Positions 21,551 through 32,744 of a DNA stretch of 64,000 nt are shown one piece after another. Made by a program: the position numbers and the translations under genes. This stretch comes from Entoloma clypeatum (Eukaryota > Basidiomycota > Agaricomycetes > Agaricales > Entolomataceae): contig OY751492.1 of NCBI GenBank assembly GCA_963565915.1, positions 4,836,001-4,900,000 of the forward strand, given 5' to 3'. Every line of letters starts with the position of its first letter. Position 1 is the first letter of the stretch. The notes below the pieces were generated by a model that did not search any database, was not told the DNA's origin, and saw nothing but the letters and a program-made list of their open reading frames with translations.

Positions 21551-22781
21551 TGTTGCAAGTGGTGGCATTGTTCGAGTGCCACCTCAGAGCGTGACATGTG
21601 ATGGGTACCTCACGGGTTGCAGGTCACCTAGTATACCCGAACTACCAGCCTAATTAGGCTCAATATCATCAGATTCCCAACACCAGCGTTAAATCATTCC
21701 CCAAACATGCGAGACTCCAATGGCAAGAACCCCATGCTTTGTCATTGTTGATCATGGTTGGTCGGAGCCATCAAAATCACACCCCACACCCATCAATCAC
21801 AACCATTAACACAGCCACCATGCATGTTGGTTGTTGCTCGGCTACCTCGCGCTCAGTGTTCTGCACGGTGAGCTCAACTATCTCATTATTCTGGCCTCAT
21901 TTCTCTTCCTTTCTTTTTTACAATATGTTTATATATGTAACTACAGTATAATAGAACAAATATTATTGTTATTTGATGCCCTGGAGGCTTAGGATTGTTA
22001 TATCTATAAATCTTGAGGTATGTTGGCTGTTATGCACCTATAGGGGAGCCCTTGGATGAGTTGGGAAGGCTTTGGATGATGTATCATTACAGTAGAACAT
22101 TAGGGAGGGGAGGGAGGGAGGAGGTCAAAAAAGCGCACTTATGGGTGGGGAGGAGGATAGCAGTTCATATGTATTGTTTGAGGCCCTTGAAATGATTGGG
22201 GTAGTCCCAAGGAAGTGTTGGACTATAAATGAAGCATAGGAGCAAAGCCTAGACATGGGTATAGAGCTGTATGTAGATATGTGTGAAGGGACTGGAAGAA
22301 GAAGACTTACTCCTTATTGTCTAGACCATCCACAGCTCTGAATCGCAGGATATATCATCTAGTGGTTCCTCTAAAGTGGATAATGAGTAGTGCCTTGAGA
22401 TATGCTCGATAGGGAAAGAAAAAATGCGATCAAGGGGGAGGAGGAGCACATACCTCCCAGTGAGGGCTCTAAGCCAGGATCTGTCCAATAGTACCTACAA
22501 TGTTATTTTATATGAGTATTATCCTAGAAATGGATACCTTGATGAGCCATAGAATGAGCAGAAATGGGTGATAAAAGCGAAAATATGTGAAAAGGTGTTC
22601 CAACCCCTGATCCTATTTCTGGACATCGATCAGTCCAGTGCACATAGGGGTTCTGACTGCGTGGACTTCATTTTCCTAGATCTTCCTTTGCTCAGGCATT
22701 TCGGCTGCCTGGGTAGACAGATCGTTCTTTGGGTTTTCTTTTTTCAGATCTTTTTTCGCCTAAGCGTTAGAACAGGGTCGC
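21551..22781. other. No recognisable gene
   Basis: Mixed non-coding DNA with short open frames only. No domain, RNA gene or clear repeat was recognised. Confidence 0.4.
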
Positions 22782-23046
22782 GTGCCCAACACAAGGTACT
22801 ACTGTTCAAAAATCACTATCACCATGACCGAAGGCACCAACGCCCAGTTTGATGAAGAATTTGCACAACAACACGCACCACCCCCAGTACCTCCTCCATT
22901 TGACTTTGCCCCTCCCCCACTACATAACAAGCGCGGTAGACGGCGCTTATGTGCAAACATCTTCAAAGGATTGGAATTTAAACCTTATGAAAACTTCAGG
23001 GACACCCCTGATGATATCATATCTCGCCTGGAAGTCGAGATCTAGA
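22782..23046 (+). pseudogene. Proline-rich C-terminal fragment next to a polypurine tract and LTR
   Basis: An 87-codon frame with APPPVPPPFDFAPPP and a basic KRGRRR motif ends just before AGAAAGGGGGTAA and an LTR-like sequence. Its position suggests the 3' end of an LTR element's coding region. I do not recognise the family. Confidence 0.35.
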
Positions 23047-23056
23047 AAGGGGGTAA

Positions 23057-23355
23057 TGTTATGATTGTACTTTCACTTTTTACCTTATCTTATCTAATCT
23101 ACATCTTATCTTATCTAATCTATGTCTTATCTTCATCATATCATATCTCATCATATCTATGGCTACGTGACACATGTACGCCACATGTATTACAGTATAT
23201 AAGTAGCCCACTTTCTCTTGTATTCTGTAGCTTGTTCTCTTGAGATTCCTGCTGGGTCTCTTGGCAATACAGCCCTTTCCTCATCTTTCCATGTTCCACC
23301 TCTAAGTTCCTAAGTTTGGGCTCGCAATGTCATCAGACTTAGCATCGCCTCAACA
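23057..23355 (+). repeat. LTR-like sequence, TGTTATGATTG...CTCAACA
   Basis: 299 bp preceded by a polypurine tract (GAAAGGGGGTAA). It contains a TATCTTATC-rich microsatellite region and a TATA box (GTATATAAG, about 23,194). It abuts the broken minus-strand gypsy at GTATG. Only one copy lies in the window, so the boundaries rest on the TG...CA ends. Confidence 0.55.
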
Positions 23356-25029
23356 GTATGTGCTAGCCCCTTTCTTCTCTAGGACCTTGAATGGTCCATG
23401 TTGGAGTGTGTCAAGTTTCTTCGAGAGACGGTTGGTCCTGATGTTAGTCCCTTTCAGCCACACCTTGTCTCCCATGTGGTAGTTCCGAGACGGACTCCGT
23501 GGTGTGTCAACTGTCTTCTTCATCTGATCCTGTGCCTGTTTCAGCACTGCATTGGCTTTTTCTCTTGCCTGTTTGAGTTTTTTCAAGAAGTTGTTGGCAG
23601 CCGGGTTGGTGCCTTCCAACACAAGTTCTTCCTTCCAAGGATGTAAACCATAGTTAAGATAGAATAGTGTGGGCTTCATCGCCTGATGTTCTTTGTCATT
23701 GTACTGGAATTCAGCAATTGTGATCCATTCAGCCAATCATCTTGCAGATGGTTGACGAAGTTTTGTAAGAACGCTTCTGTAAGGGCGACCTTACAATCCA
23801 AGACTCGAACTCAGATACTTGCAAGGGAGATCCAAAGTGTAGATTGAGCAGTCTGATAAGTAATACAACACATACCTTGCAAGGGAGATCCAAAGAGAAA
23901 GTTCTAAGAATTCCCCTGCAAGCTAGTTAGATAAATAGTAAAATGAGATATGAAATAAGAGATAAAACAAGACGTATGAATGATGAGTAATGATCGGGAG
24001 TAGGGATGGGGGATGAATGGAAACAAGATGAATGATAGTACCTGCGATCCGACGTGCAGAGTAGCAGATGGGCGCAGAGTCGTCGGATGTGGAGAGGCGG
24101 ATAAGATGTGGGAGGCAGCAGATACCATCGGAGGACATCGGAGATGGTGGAATAGAAAGGAAAGGAAGAAAGGAAAGGAAAACTGAAAAGTGAAAGTGGT
24201 TGTCCTTACATGCACCAGTTGAACATTACAGTGCCGGTTGTCCAATTGATCGTAGGGTTGTGGTGTACCAACCAGTCATGTTCCAAGAGCATGTCTGTTC
24301 TTCCAATATGCAGTACCATTGCTTCCATGGTTTCCTGATGTGTTCCCAATTCCAGCTTGACTTCGGCAAGTTGGTTCGCTTTCTGTTGTCAATTTGGTGA
24401 TCCATCCGCATTTAGAATTGCTATGGACGGTATTCCTCGCATAGGGAGGTTCTGTTCACATACTATTCTGGGATGGATGCATGTGCGTTCACATCCACTA
24501 TCAACCTCAGGTCGAATGACCTTTGGTCCTCATCGTGTTTTGAGCTGAGCTAACAGCCTGATTTCTCGTCGTTTTGGAGGTTTGTCTCCCTTCACAATCT
24601 TAGTCGACGCAGCGGCTCGCTTGGCAGGGATGACATAGGTTCTATTGTCTGCAGTCATACAAGGCAAGCAAGTCCATTTAATAGATAAGGGTTGCGACTT
24701 AGCGTCCTTTAATCAGACCCTTTGGAAAAATCCTTCTCATAGGATTCTAAGATTGTGGTTTCATCATTCTTGGTATCTTCATCAGACACCTTCCTAACCC
24801 TTCCAGAGTTCTTCTTCAGCTTGCAGCAGTTGCGTGCAATATGGCCTTCTTGGTCACAGTTGAAACATTTGCAGATGTTGTTGCTGTCATTGTTCAGCAA
24901 GAATTTGTTGAATGGTATGCTTCTTGCAATTGCAATCTGGTCGACGGAGCATGAACAATGTGTGTAGATGAGGGCACGACGTAGGTTGCTTGAGATTGGC
25001 TGGCCACAAATCCTGTTGCTATAGTTCAA
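23356..25029 (-). pseudogene. Degraded gypsy relic of the same family as 1-820/6,849-8,067
   Basis: Minus strand. A Gag C-terminus with the knuckle CFNCDQEGHIARNC lies at about 24,850-24,880. A protease-end segment (NPTINW-like) lies just above 24,211. After an intervening LTR, an integrase C-terminus is seen as AEWITIAEFQYNDKEHQAMKPTLF and VWLKGTNIRTNRLSKKLD (23,350-23,736). The RT, RNase H and most integrase sequence expected between them is absent. Confidence 0.8.
23778..24210 (-). repeat. Solo LTR of the chromovirus A family
   Basis: 433 bp. On the minus strand it starts TGTAAGGACAACC and ends GGTCGCCCTTACA. It includes the duplicated GGATCTCCCTTGCAAG motif and the AGAACTTTCT start of R. 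Its flanks (GCTTC and TGCAC) are not a target duplication. Confidence 0.85.
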
Positions 25030-25639
25030 GTGGAGTGAGCAATGCTGAACATGTCAAAAAGACAGTCCTCACGCACATTCTCTTCAAAATGTCAGTGGGG
25101 CTGACAAAATATGCCCTCCACCTCCAACATATGTGCAACCCAGAATATTCTAATAGTTCCATTGTCTGTAAATGTGTTTCTTGTCTGAAAAGAGCAGGCC
25201 AAAAATGCAGAATGCAAATACCATATACTTCTCTATGAAATCTATGGGACTGTATAGCCCCAGTTTATATGAGCACATCGCCACAATTTTTATGCAAATC
25301 GGTTCAGAAATTGTTGAGATATGGTGGATCTGAGTTAGAGGGTTTTGGTGTGTATTTGTTGTGTGATGTTGCGATCGCGCCAACTATTTTGCAAACGGCA
25401 ATAATTTAAAATTAATTTATATTACATATTCTCATAATCCCGTGCAGAGACAACGCTGCATTGGGAAGCGGTCTAAACGCTCGTCGATGATAATCATTGA
25501 TTAAAATAATGGATTATATAATATGGGGGGCATTTCAAACTCCATTGGGTTCCAGAGACCCTGACACACGAGAGGACCCTAGCGCAAGGCTGCGCATGTG
25601 TGGCCGAACGGGCTCTTATGGCAGCGGGGGTCGCGGGGG
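25030..25639. other. No recognisable gene
   Basis: AT-rich sequence turning GC-rich near 25,550. No supported coding region, RNA gene or repeat. Confidence 0.4.
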
Positions 25640-26223
25640 CCAGTATGACTAGCGAGAGGCTATGGACGGTGGCGGAGACGGAGGAGAAAGATTCCGACAA
25701 AGCATAAAATAGCCCTGGGCATCACGGCGGGCATGGGCTGTAGACACTCTGCAGGACAGAGCCAACGGCTCAACAGTCGTTGACGGAAATGAGAGGAAGG
25801 GCAGGGAGCTGGGTGGGAGCTGAGGACGTGGAAGGTGTCAGACGGCGGCAATGCAGCGGCTATCAGTCGGAGGTGTCATATAGCCGAGAGGCGACGACGG
25901 GAGCTGAGGTAGTCGAGAGGCCACGGACGACAGTAGGAACAAGGGAGCAGGGGCATCTGAGATTACGGAGGGCATGATGCAGCGCAAGGCAATTGAACGA
26001 TGGTGGAGGCAAGGGAGCGGAGCTTCAGCGGCACGGAGGGCATCGGATAGCTCCTGATCACCACCGAGAGGCTGCGGACAGCGGTGGAAACGAGGGAGCG
26101 GGAGAACCTGAGAGTACGGAGGGTGTCGGGCTGCCGGGAGACAGTGGAGGGAGTGAGGGGAGTTTCAACGGGGGCCGACAGCCGCCAATCACAACCAAGA
26201 GCGATGGACGACAGCGGGGAGGG
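25640..26223. repeat. GC-rich tandem repeat with a long degenerate unit, next to the gap
   Basis: Recurring blocks GAGAGGCNNCGGACG and ACGGAGGGYRTC appear near 25,650, 25,890-25,970, 26,034 and 26,070-26,120, spaced roughly 80-160 bp. Open frames here continue into the N run and are not credible. Confidence 0.5.
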
Positions 26224-26423
26224 NNNNNNNNNNNNNNNNNNNNNNNNNNNNNNNNNNNNNNNNNNNNNNNNNNNNNNNNNNNNNNNNNNNNNNNNNNNNN
26301 NNNNNNNNNNNNNNNNNNNNNNNNNNNNNNNNNNNNNNNNNNNNNNNNNNNNNNNNNNNNNNNNNNNNNNNNNNNNNNNNNNNNNNNNNNNNNNNNNNNN
26401 NNNNNNNNNNNNNNNNNNNNNNN
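26224..26423. other. Assembly gap of 200 N
   Basis: Exactly 200 undetermined bases. It truncates chromovirus B inside its integrase. Confidence 1.
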
Positions 26424-29099
26424 GATGCCTTGTTTAGTGAGGCGGTCTACAATGACCAGAATCGCATCGGAGCCAGCGGATGTCGGAAGGGGTTCAATGA
26501 AATCCATGGAAATAGAATGCCAGGGACGTTCAGGAATAGGGAGTTGTTTAAGCAGACCGTAGGGTTTATGACGTTGGGGTTTGGCGCGCATACAAGTGGT
26601 ACATGACTTGCAATACTTTTTGACGAAGTCGCGCATTCCAGGCCAAGTGTATTCTCGTTGGATAAGACTAATAGTCTTATTTTGACCAGGGTGTCCAGCG
26701 AGGATATGGTCGTGCTTATTGCGGAGGATGCGGAGACGGAGGTCGGATGAGTCGGGAACATAGATACGTCCATTGTGGAGTAGATAACCTGCTTCATTCA
26801 CAATCCAGCGTGGATTAGGATTGTCGAGGAAAGAGGTATAAATGGGATCAGTCGGAAGAGCGGAGAGGATGTCGGAGCGGAGCTGATCCGTATCCATGAT
26901 GATTGTGGCACGGAGGACGGGCGTATATAACTCTGTTGCGCGAAGTGAAGTGGTGAGCTGTTCTTGTGTGAAGATGGGTTTGAAGTTGCTTGGGTTGACG
27001 GACGAATAGTCGCTATTTCCCTCTTTAGGGTAGACATCCCATCGTCTACTTAAAAGATCGGGCTTCGTACCTAAACAGCCAGGGCGGAAGCGGATGACGA
27101 GATTGAACTGGCAGAGGTACTCGGACCAACGAGCTTGTCGACGTGATAAAATCTTGGTAGTAGAAAAGTACTCAAGATTTTTGTGGTCCGTTATGACATC
27201 GATCGGAGCAGCGGAGCCTTCAAGGTAGTGACGCCAAACCTTGAATGCATCATGGATCGCTAATAGTTCTTTGTCGTGGGTGTCATAGTTTAACTCGGGA
27301 GGTGTAAAGGTGCGGGAGTGGAAAGCGACCGGATGGATTTTGTCGTCGGAGGTGCGAATGGAGAGGATCGCACCCAAAGCGTAGTCGGAGGCATCGGTTT
27401 CGACAATAATAGGGCTGTCGGGAATCCAATGCGTAAGAACAGGTGCCGTGGTAAAGGCTTTCTTCAAAGTTTTGAAAGATTCGCGAGCGGAGTCGGAGAA
27501 GTGCCATTGTGTGTTTTTGCGGGTGAGTCAAGTGAGCGGAACAGTGATTTCGGAGTAGTAAGGAATGAATTGTTGATAAAAATTGGCAAAACCTAAGAAA
27601 GACTGAATGTCTTTGACCTTCCTTGGTTCAGGCCAATCTTGAATAATTTTGACTTTCTTATCCGACATGCGGAGGCCTGTCGGAGAGAGGATAAAGCCAA
27701 GGTATTCAACAGTATCCGTAGAAAACTCGCATTTGTCTGCGCGTGCGTATAAGCCGTGTTGTCGGAGACGTCGGAGGACTTCGCGGACATGCTTCCGATG
27801 CTCAGAGGGAGAGTCGGAGTAGATGAGGATGTCGTCGAGATATATGGTAACATACTTATCGAGCAGGTCGTGGAAGATGTCGTTCATGAAGCGTTGAAAA
27901 ACGGCTGGGGAGTTGGTGAGTCCAAATGGCATGACAAGCCATTCAAAAGACCCGTAGCGCGTGCGGAAGGCGGTTTTCCATTCATCTCCTTCTGCTATGC
28001 GGACGAGGTGATAGGCATGTCGGAGGACGAGAGCCGTATAAACACTGGCTTTTCCAGCAGTCTGGAGAAGGTCAGATATGAGCGGAAGCGGATATCGGTC
28101 CTTCTTTGAGATTTTGTTAAGACCACGGAAATCGACGCAAAGACGAAGGGAGCCATCCTTTTTACAAATGAAAAGGACGGGAGCACCGTGCGGAGAGGAA
28201 GAGGGTCGGATGAATCCAATGGTGACGTGTTCCTCAATGAATTCACGGAGGGCATTGAGTTCGGTTTGTGAAAGGGAGTAGATCGGACCGAACGGAGGAG
28301 CGGAGCCCTCTTCAAGTTTGATCTTGAGGTTGTAGGGACGGTGGGGTGGAAGAGTGTCTGCTTTTCCTTTACTGAAGACGTCAGCATAGTCGTGGTATTC
28401 TTCGGGTACGTTTGTCAAGTGGGGGGTGTCGGAAGCGGATGCGGAGTGAGCGGAAACGGAGGGAGTCGAAAGGTGAAGTCGAAAGGATTGTGTACCAGGC
28501 AATTTGCATGCCCTCATAAATGCGGCTGCGTTAATGAGTGAAATCTGCGGAGGTACGATCGGAGGTTCCGGAGGAGGAAGCGTAGCTGTCCTACCTTGGG
28601 AGGGGGTCGATGTCGATGTCGGAAACGGCTCTTTTTGCATTTGTGGATGGAAAGTGATACTGCCCAATACCCAGTCAATCATAGGATTGTGGCGGGTGAG
28701 CCAGTTGTATCCAAGAACCACGGAAGAAGCGGAGTCGAGCGGAGTAACATAAAAATCCTGTTCAAAAGATTCACCTGAAGGAAAACATATAGGTATTGTT
28801 ACAACTTGAGTGATAAACGCGTTAGAAGAACCATCGAAAAGCTTTAGTTCTAAGGGTGGAATAGCGGAGGTCGGAAGATCATAGGCGGAGGAAAAGTTAT
28901 TGTCAATAAAACAGTGAGTAGATCCTGAATCAATAAGTGCTGGGACAGAATCTGAGGGGAAAAAAGAAGATGAGATATTGATACGTAAAGAGTTCGGATC
29001 GGAGAGAGCGGACGCGTTAAGTCGGATGGGAGCGGAGGCACGGAGAGAGTCAACGCAGTCCTCAGACCGTGCTTCATGAGGACCACTGCCTATTTTTTT
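26424..29099 (-). pseudogene. pol: Pol of chromovirus B: protease, RT, RNase H, integrase start
   Basis: Frame -1 relative to gag, entered at the A-AAA-AAA run. Protease is seen as ALIDSGSTHCFIDN (about 28,915-28,950). RT has the fingers IRPSSSPHGAPVLFI, then DFRGLNKISKKDRYPLP and YLDDILIYSD (about 27,825-27,850). RNase H has ETDASDYALGAILS and TDHKNLEYFSTTKILSRRQARW. The integrase zinc domain (HDHILAGHPG...CKSCTTC) and the start of the core (DFIEPL...VDRLTKQGI) follow before the gap. A single TGA (27,528-27,530) interrupts the frame between RT thumb and RNase H. Otherwise the copy is intact. Confidence 0.9.
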
Positions 29100-30351
29100 G
29101 ACTCGATCTCCTTACTTTTTTCCTTGGCTTGAGTGCCAACTTGGGCGGCTTTCCCTTTAGCCTTGGAAGCGGAGGAGGTGGACTTGGGACAGTCCTTGAC
29201 AGCGTGTCCGACGCTACCGCAGAATAAGCAAAGGTTATTATCGAAACGACGTTTGTGTTCTTGATACGTCAGTTTGCCGTCTTTGCCTAATTTACTGGAG
29301 AGGTCGGGTTTCGGAGCGGATGTGGAAGCGGAAGCGGAGGGTTTGGTTGATGATGTTTGTGGAGTGGATTGGTTCGGAGCGGATTGTTTTTTGTCGGACT
29401 TGGGAGTGGGTTTATCGGTTCTGGATTTCTCTCGTTGACGTTCCCAGTAGCGAGCGTCAATAGTATGAGCCGCGGATCGTAGGTCTGGTAAAGACTTGAT
29501 CTTGGGTTGTTGGGAGAGGATGTCCTTGATCCGATCCGGAAGTCCGACGTAGTAGCGGTGTCGGAGGGAGTTTTCATCCCAGTCAGTCTTGGTAGCAAGA
29601 CGTTGGAATTCAACATTGTACTTCAATATCTTTTGATTTTCCTTCATCCGTAGGTTGTCCAACTGTTCTTCGGCTTCGCCCTGAGGGTCAATGATACCAA
29701 ACTCGGAGCGGAGAAGTCGGACGAACTCGGGGAAAGAACCCCGCCAATTGGGTTCATCATCATCTAGAATGAAGGGTTCAAAAAATTCGAGTGCTGTGCC
29801 TCGGAAGTAAGACATGGCAAAGTTGACTTTGGAATGTTCTGAGTCGAAGTTGTCGTTGTCGGAGAAGTAAAGTTTGCATTGTAAAATGAATGCGGAGAGT
29901 TTGCGCGGATCGGATCCGTCAAAGGTATCCGGTTCGTTGGCATACGACTTTTTCTTCTTTGTATCTCGACGTTTCAACTCTTTGGTCATGAGCAGAATGG
30001 CTTCAGCTAGATTGGGTTCCTGATCTGGATTGGAATCAGAGTCGTCCAAATCTCCATGTAAACTACCGTCGGAAGGAGGAGGAGATCCTCCTGGAGGTCC
30101 GCCGAATAAGCCAGAATTTAGAGGTGCGGAGGGTTCCGTTGGTGGGTTTAGTGGAGGACTGGCAGGAAGTGGTGGGAGCTGAGAGGAACGGATGGTCCAG
30201 GGGTAGGAGTGGATGATGATGCTGTGGCTCCTCGAGGGGTAATGGTTACATTGCGTGTTCCTCGAAGAAAAGCAGAGCGTGGTGTGGAGGATGAACGTTC
30301 TGCTGCTGCACGAGCAGTCCTAGTTGTTTGAACTGTATTACGGGTTTGAGA
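29090..30351 (-). pseudogene. gag: Gag of chromovirus B
   Basis: The main frame (29,090-30,049 and upstream) encodes a retrotransposon-Gag core (FDGSDPRKLSAFILQCKLYF, YFRGTALEFFEP, LDNLRMKENQKILKYNVEFQ) and one knuckle, CLFCGSVGHAVKDC, near 29,190-29,240. An in-frame initiator is most likely the ATG at 30,351 (MSQTRNTVQTTR), but a frame change near 30,180-30,060 separates that N-terminus from the core, so the copy looks broken. The stop codon TAG directly follows a slippery heptamer. Confidence 0.8.
29093..29099 (-). promoter_or_regulatory. Candidate -1 ribosomal frameshift site at the gag stop
   Basis: On the minus strand the gag frame reads TCA AAA AAA TAG. The heptamer A AAA AAA fits the canonical X XXY YYZ slippery pattern, and slipping back one base enters the pol frame (ATA GGC AGT), which is open through protease. 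Confidence 0.6.
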
Positions 30352-30392
30352 CATGTGGGTAGAGGTTGTTGGGTAAATCAAAGAATGGTGGT

Positions 30393-30403
30393 AGTTCAAA
30401 TAT
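30393..30403 (-). other. Self-priming PBS of chromovirus B
   Basis: On the minus strand ATATTTGAACT begins three bases after the LTR end and is exactly complementary to AGTTCAAATAT within the LTR (30,660-30,670), about 30 bp downstream of a CTATAAATAG TATA box. Confidence 0.65.
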
Positions 30404-30405
30404 AC

Positions 30406-30908
30406 TGTCACGTAGCGTGTTTCTCAACGTTGGAAAACATCGGACGTGTCGGAGCGGAGTAGCGGAGGAGCGGAATGCAGTAAGTGCGACATTGGCAGAA
30501 AGGACCTGGCTTCAACTTGTGCATTGCGCCCCACTCTTTGACGTGGTCCTCGATTTTGGATTGGCGGATGTCGGATGAGCGGATGAGCGGATGAGCAGAG
30601 GTGACGGAGAGTATGCTCAAAGGCAAGTAGAGACGGATGCGAATGAGGTGTAACATATGATATTTGAACTGAGGTTCTACGACAGGTTTGTACACTATTT
30701 ATAGTAGACTAGAATGATCAGCATTACTATAAGTGATAGAGAGTAGCAAATGAAAAGTGAACAACATATGTCTACTTGTAAGTATGGTTGAGATGTTACG
30801 TAGTAGAAGTATAATCAATATAAATAGAATGTTGTTGGAGGGGATGTCGGAGCGGATGAATCGTCGGAGTCGTCGGATAAGTCGGATGTGAATCGTATGG
30901 TTATGACA
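30406..30908 (-). repeat. 5' LTR of chromovirus B
   Basis: 503 bp, TGTCATAACC...GCTACGTGACA on the minus strand. TATA is at about 30,695-30,705. The right flank GAGCA (minus strand) is one half of the expected target duplication. Part of U5 is similar to the chromovirus C LTR (CACAAGTTGAAGCCARGTCC). Confidence 0.85.
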
Positions 30909-30929
30909 TGCTCTCAAAACTGTCAGCGA

Positions 30930-32744
30930 CGCCATCGACTTTGGTCTGGCCTCTGACGGCACTCTCACTTGGCTCAACATGGCCACCCTCTCTGCTGCTG
31001 TCATCTCCCTGGCCCAGCACATCATCATTTGAGGCATCACAAATTCTTCATGCTCTTCGCTCTTAAGGGTGACAAACTCGGCTTCAATCTCAACACTGAC
31101 GACAGTCTCATTCACAAGGATCATGTTCCCCCCCCTCCACCCCCCACACCTGCCTCCCAAGGGAAAGGCAAGTCCAAGGCTCCCCCTCCCCCCCCAGCCC
31201 TCGCACTGTTTTACAGTCAGCGGGCGCTTCTATAGAAGATTCCTGGAGAGTCCACAAAGCCACTCCCACCATGTCACAGTTGGCAGACGCCTCTATGGCT
31301 GGCTCTCACATGCCACTCAAGCCTCCGGCTCTGGAAAGACCCCGAACTCGCATGGCACCAGGGGTTTACCCCTGGCGCCCACCCCAGCAGCCCGACCTTC
31401 CAGGGGTTTACCCCTGGGAACGGCTAAGCGTCCTCCTAGGATCGACGACACATCAGTGTTCCCACCCTTACCGCCTAAGGGCCCTGCATACAACAGCGGT
31501 TCTAGGCCTTCCTATGCCAATAAAGCCAAGAGTGGAGTATGTGCTGCGCCTATGGGCAAGCGCCTGCAGAAACTGGAGGCGATGTTCCCACTCCGAAGAC
31601 TCCTGCGGCTCCCAAACCCAGGACGTCTTCAACTACTAAGGGTGCCAACAGGCGCTTTGTCATGATTTCGAGCTCCGAATGGGCTCTTTTCAAGAAACGC
31701 GACGAGGTCTATAAAGCTGCTCTCAAAGCGCTTAAAAACCTGAACTTTCCTCTCTCTCTTGAGGCGGCAGACCTCTGCCCCAAAGGATTGAGAATGAAAA
31801 CAATCAGCTCCACTGGTCAGGTGGTCCCCACTGATGTTGAGCTGACCAATATCAGTAAATTCATCGAGCACCTGCTCGAGACTGACAATGCAGAAATAAA
31901 TGTCTATCTCCTGACGTCTAAATCTTTCCTTAAGTTGGTCGGCATCCCGCGCGTCATCAATGATGAGCCCATTTCATCTGAGGCCATTGGCAAAATCATC
32001 ATGAAACACTGCTTTACAGTCATGAGGAAACAAGTTGCCCTCATGTCTGCTGCCCAGATCGTCACATATTCCAAAACAGCAGATATGTGCATGGTCTATT
32101 TCAATATTCAGGATTCCCAGAGCAGAGCAACCCTGAACACTTTAATCAAAACCAAGGTCTGGTGGAATGTCAGCGCGGACTTTAGGCCTTCCCCCATCAG
32201 ACAGGCAGATGAACCCATCAGTGTCCCCCTCTGCAAAAACTGCTTCCAGTGGGGGCACCAGATCTGCGACAATGGTACTGGCTGCCCCTCTAGACCTCAA
32301 CTCTGCTCTGCGTGTGGCGGCCCCCACCACATTGATAATCACAGGCACCATGCCCCTTGTTGCAAGGGCGCGCCCAAAGCAAACCCTCCCATCGCCCCCA
32401 CCCCTCCTGGACACCCATGTGATCACGCCCCGAGATGTCGCAACTGTGGTGAAAACCACCGTTCTGACTCCACCATTTGCAAGTTCTGGAAGAACCGCTT
32501 CAACCCCTCTTTCCACTGTAAGGCGTACGACAAGGTCGCCACAAAGGATGTGTCTCGCAAAGCAGCCAGGGCTGCTTGCCCCACCACCATGACGGCGGCC
32601 AAGATTGCAACCCTTGTCCCCACCGATCGTAATCGCTTTGAGATTCTTGAGGATATGGAGGACGTCGCACCTACCAATCCCGAATCCATGCAAATGCCCA
32701 CAACTAGTGGGACCAGCCCCTCCGATGGCATCGTTAATGGTTGA
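30930..32744 (+). pseudogene. LINE ORF1 protein
   Basis: The intact stretch runs from about 31,620 to 32,744; frames change near 31,030 and 31,540. After a Pro-rich N-terminal part there is an RNA-binding-like core, then a cluster of Cys/His knuckles between about 32,230 and 32,480 (CKNCFQWGHQIC, CSACGGPHH, CRNCGENHRSDSTIC). ORF1 proteins bind LINE RNA and form the transposition RNP. Its TGA overlaps the ORF2 ATG. Confidence 0.75.

Larger units (their letters stand above)
26424..30908 (-). mobile_element. Chromovirus B, 5' part of a Ty3/gypsy element
   Basis: Minus-strand element with its 5' LTR at 30,406-30,908, a Gag gene, and Pol running into the gap within integrase. Its LTR has TGTCA/TGACA ends, and the primer-binding site is complementary to the predicted RNA start. 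It inserted into the LINE whose sequence begins at 30,909. The 3' half lies in or beyond the gap. The elements in the window are related but distinct: C has TGTTA/TAACA ends. Confidence 0.92.

Noticed and set aside
26058..26562. Open frames running through the N block
   Set aside because: Undetermined bases cannot support translation; only the gypsy part above 26,423 is real.
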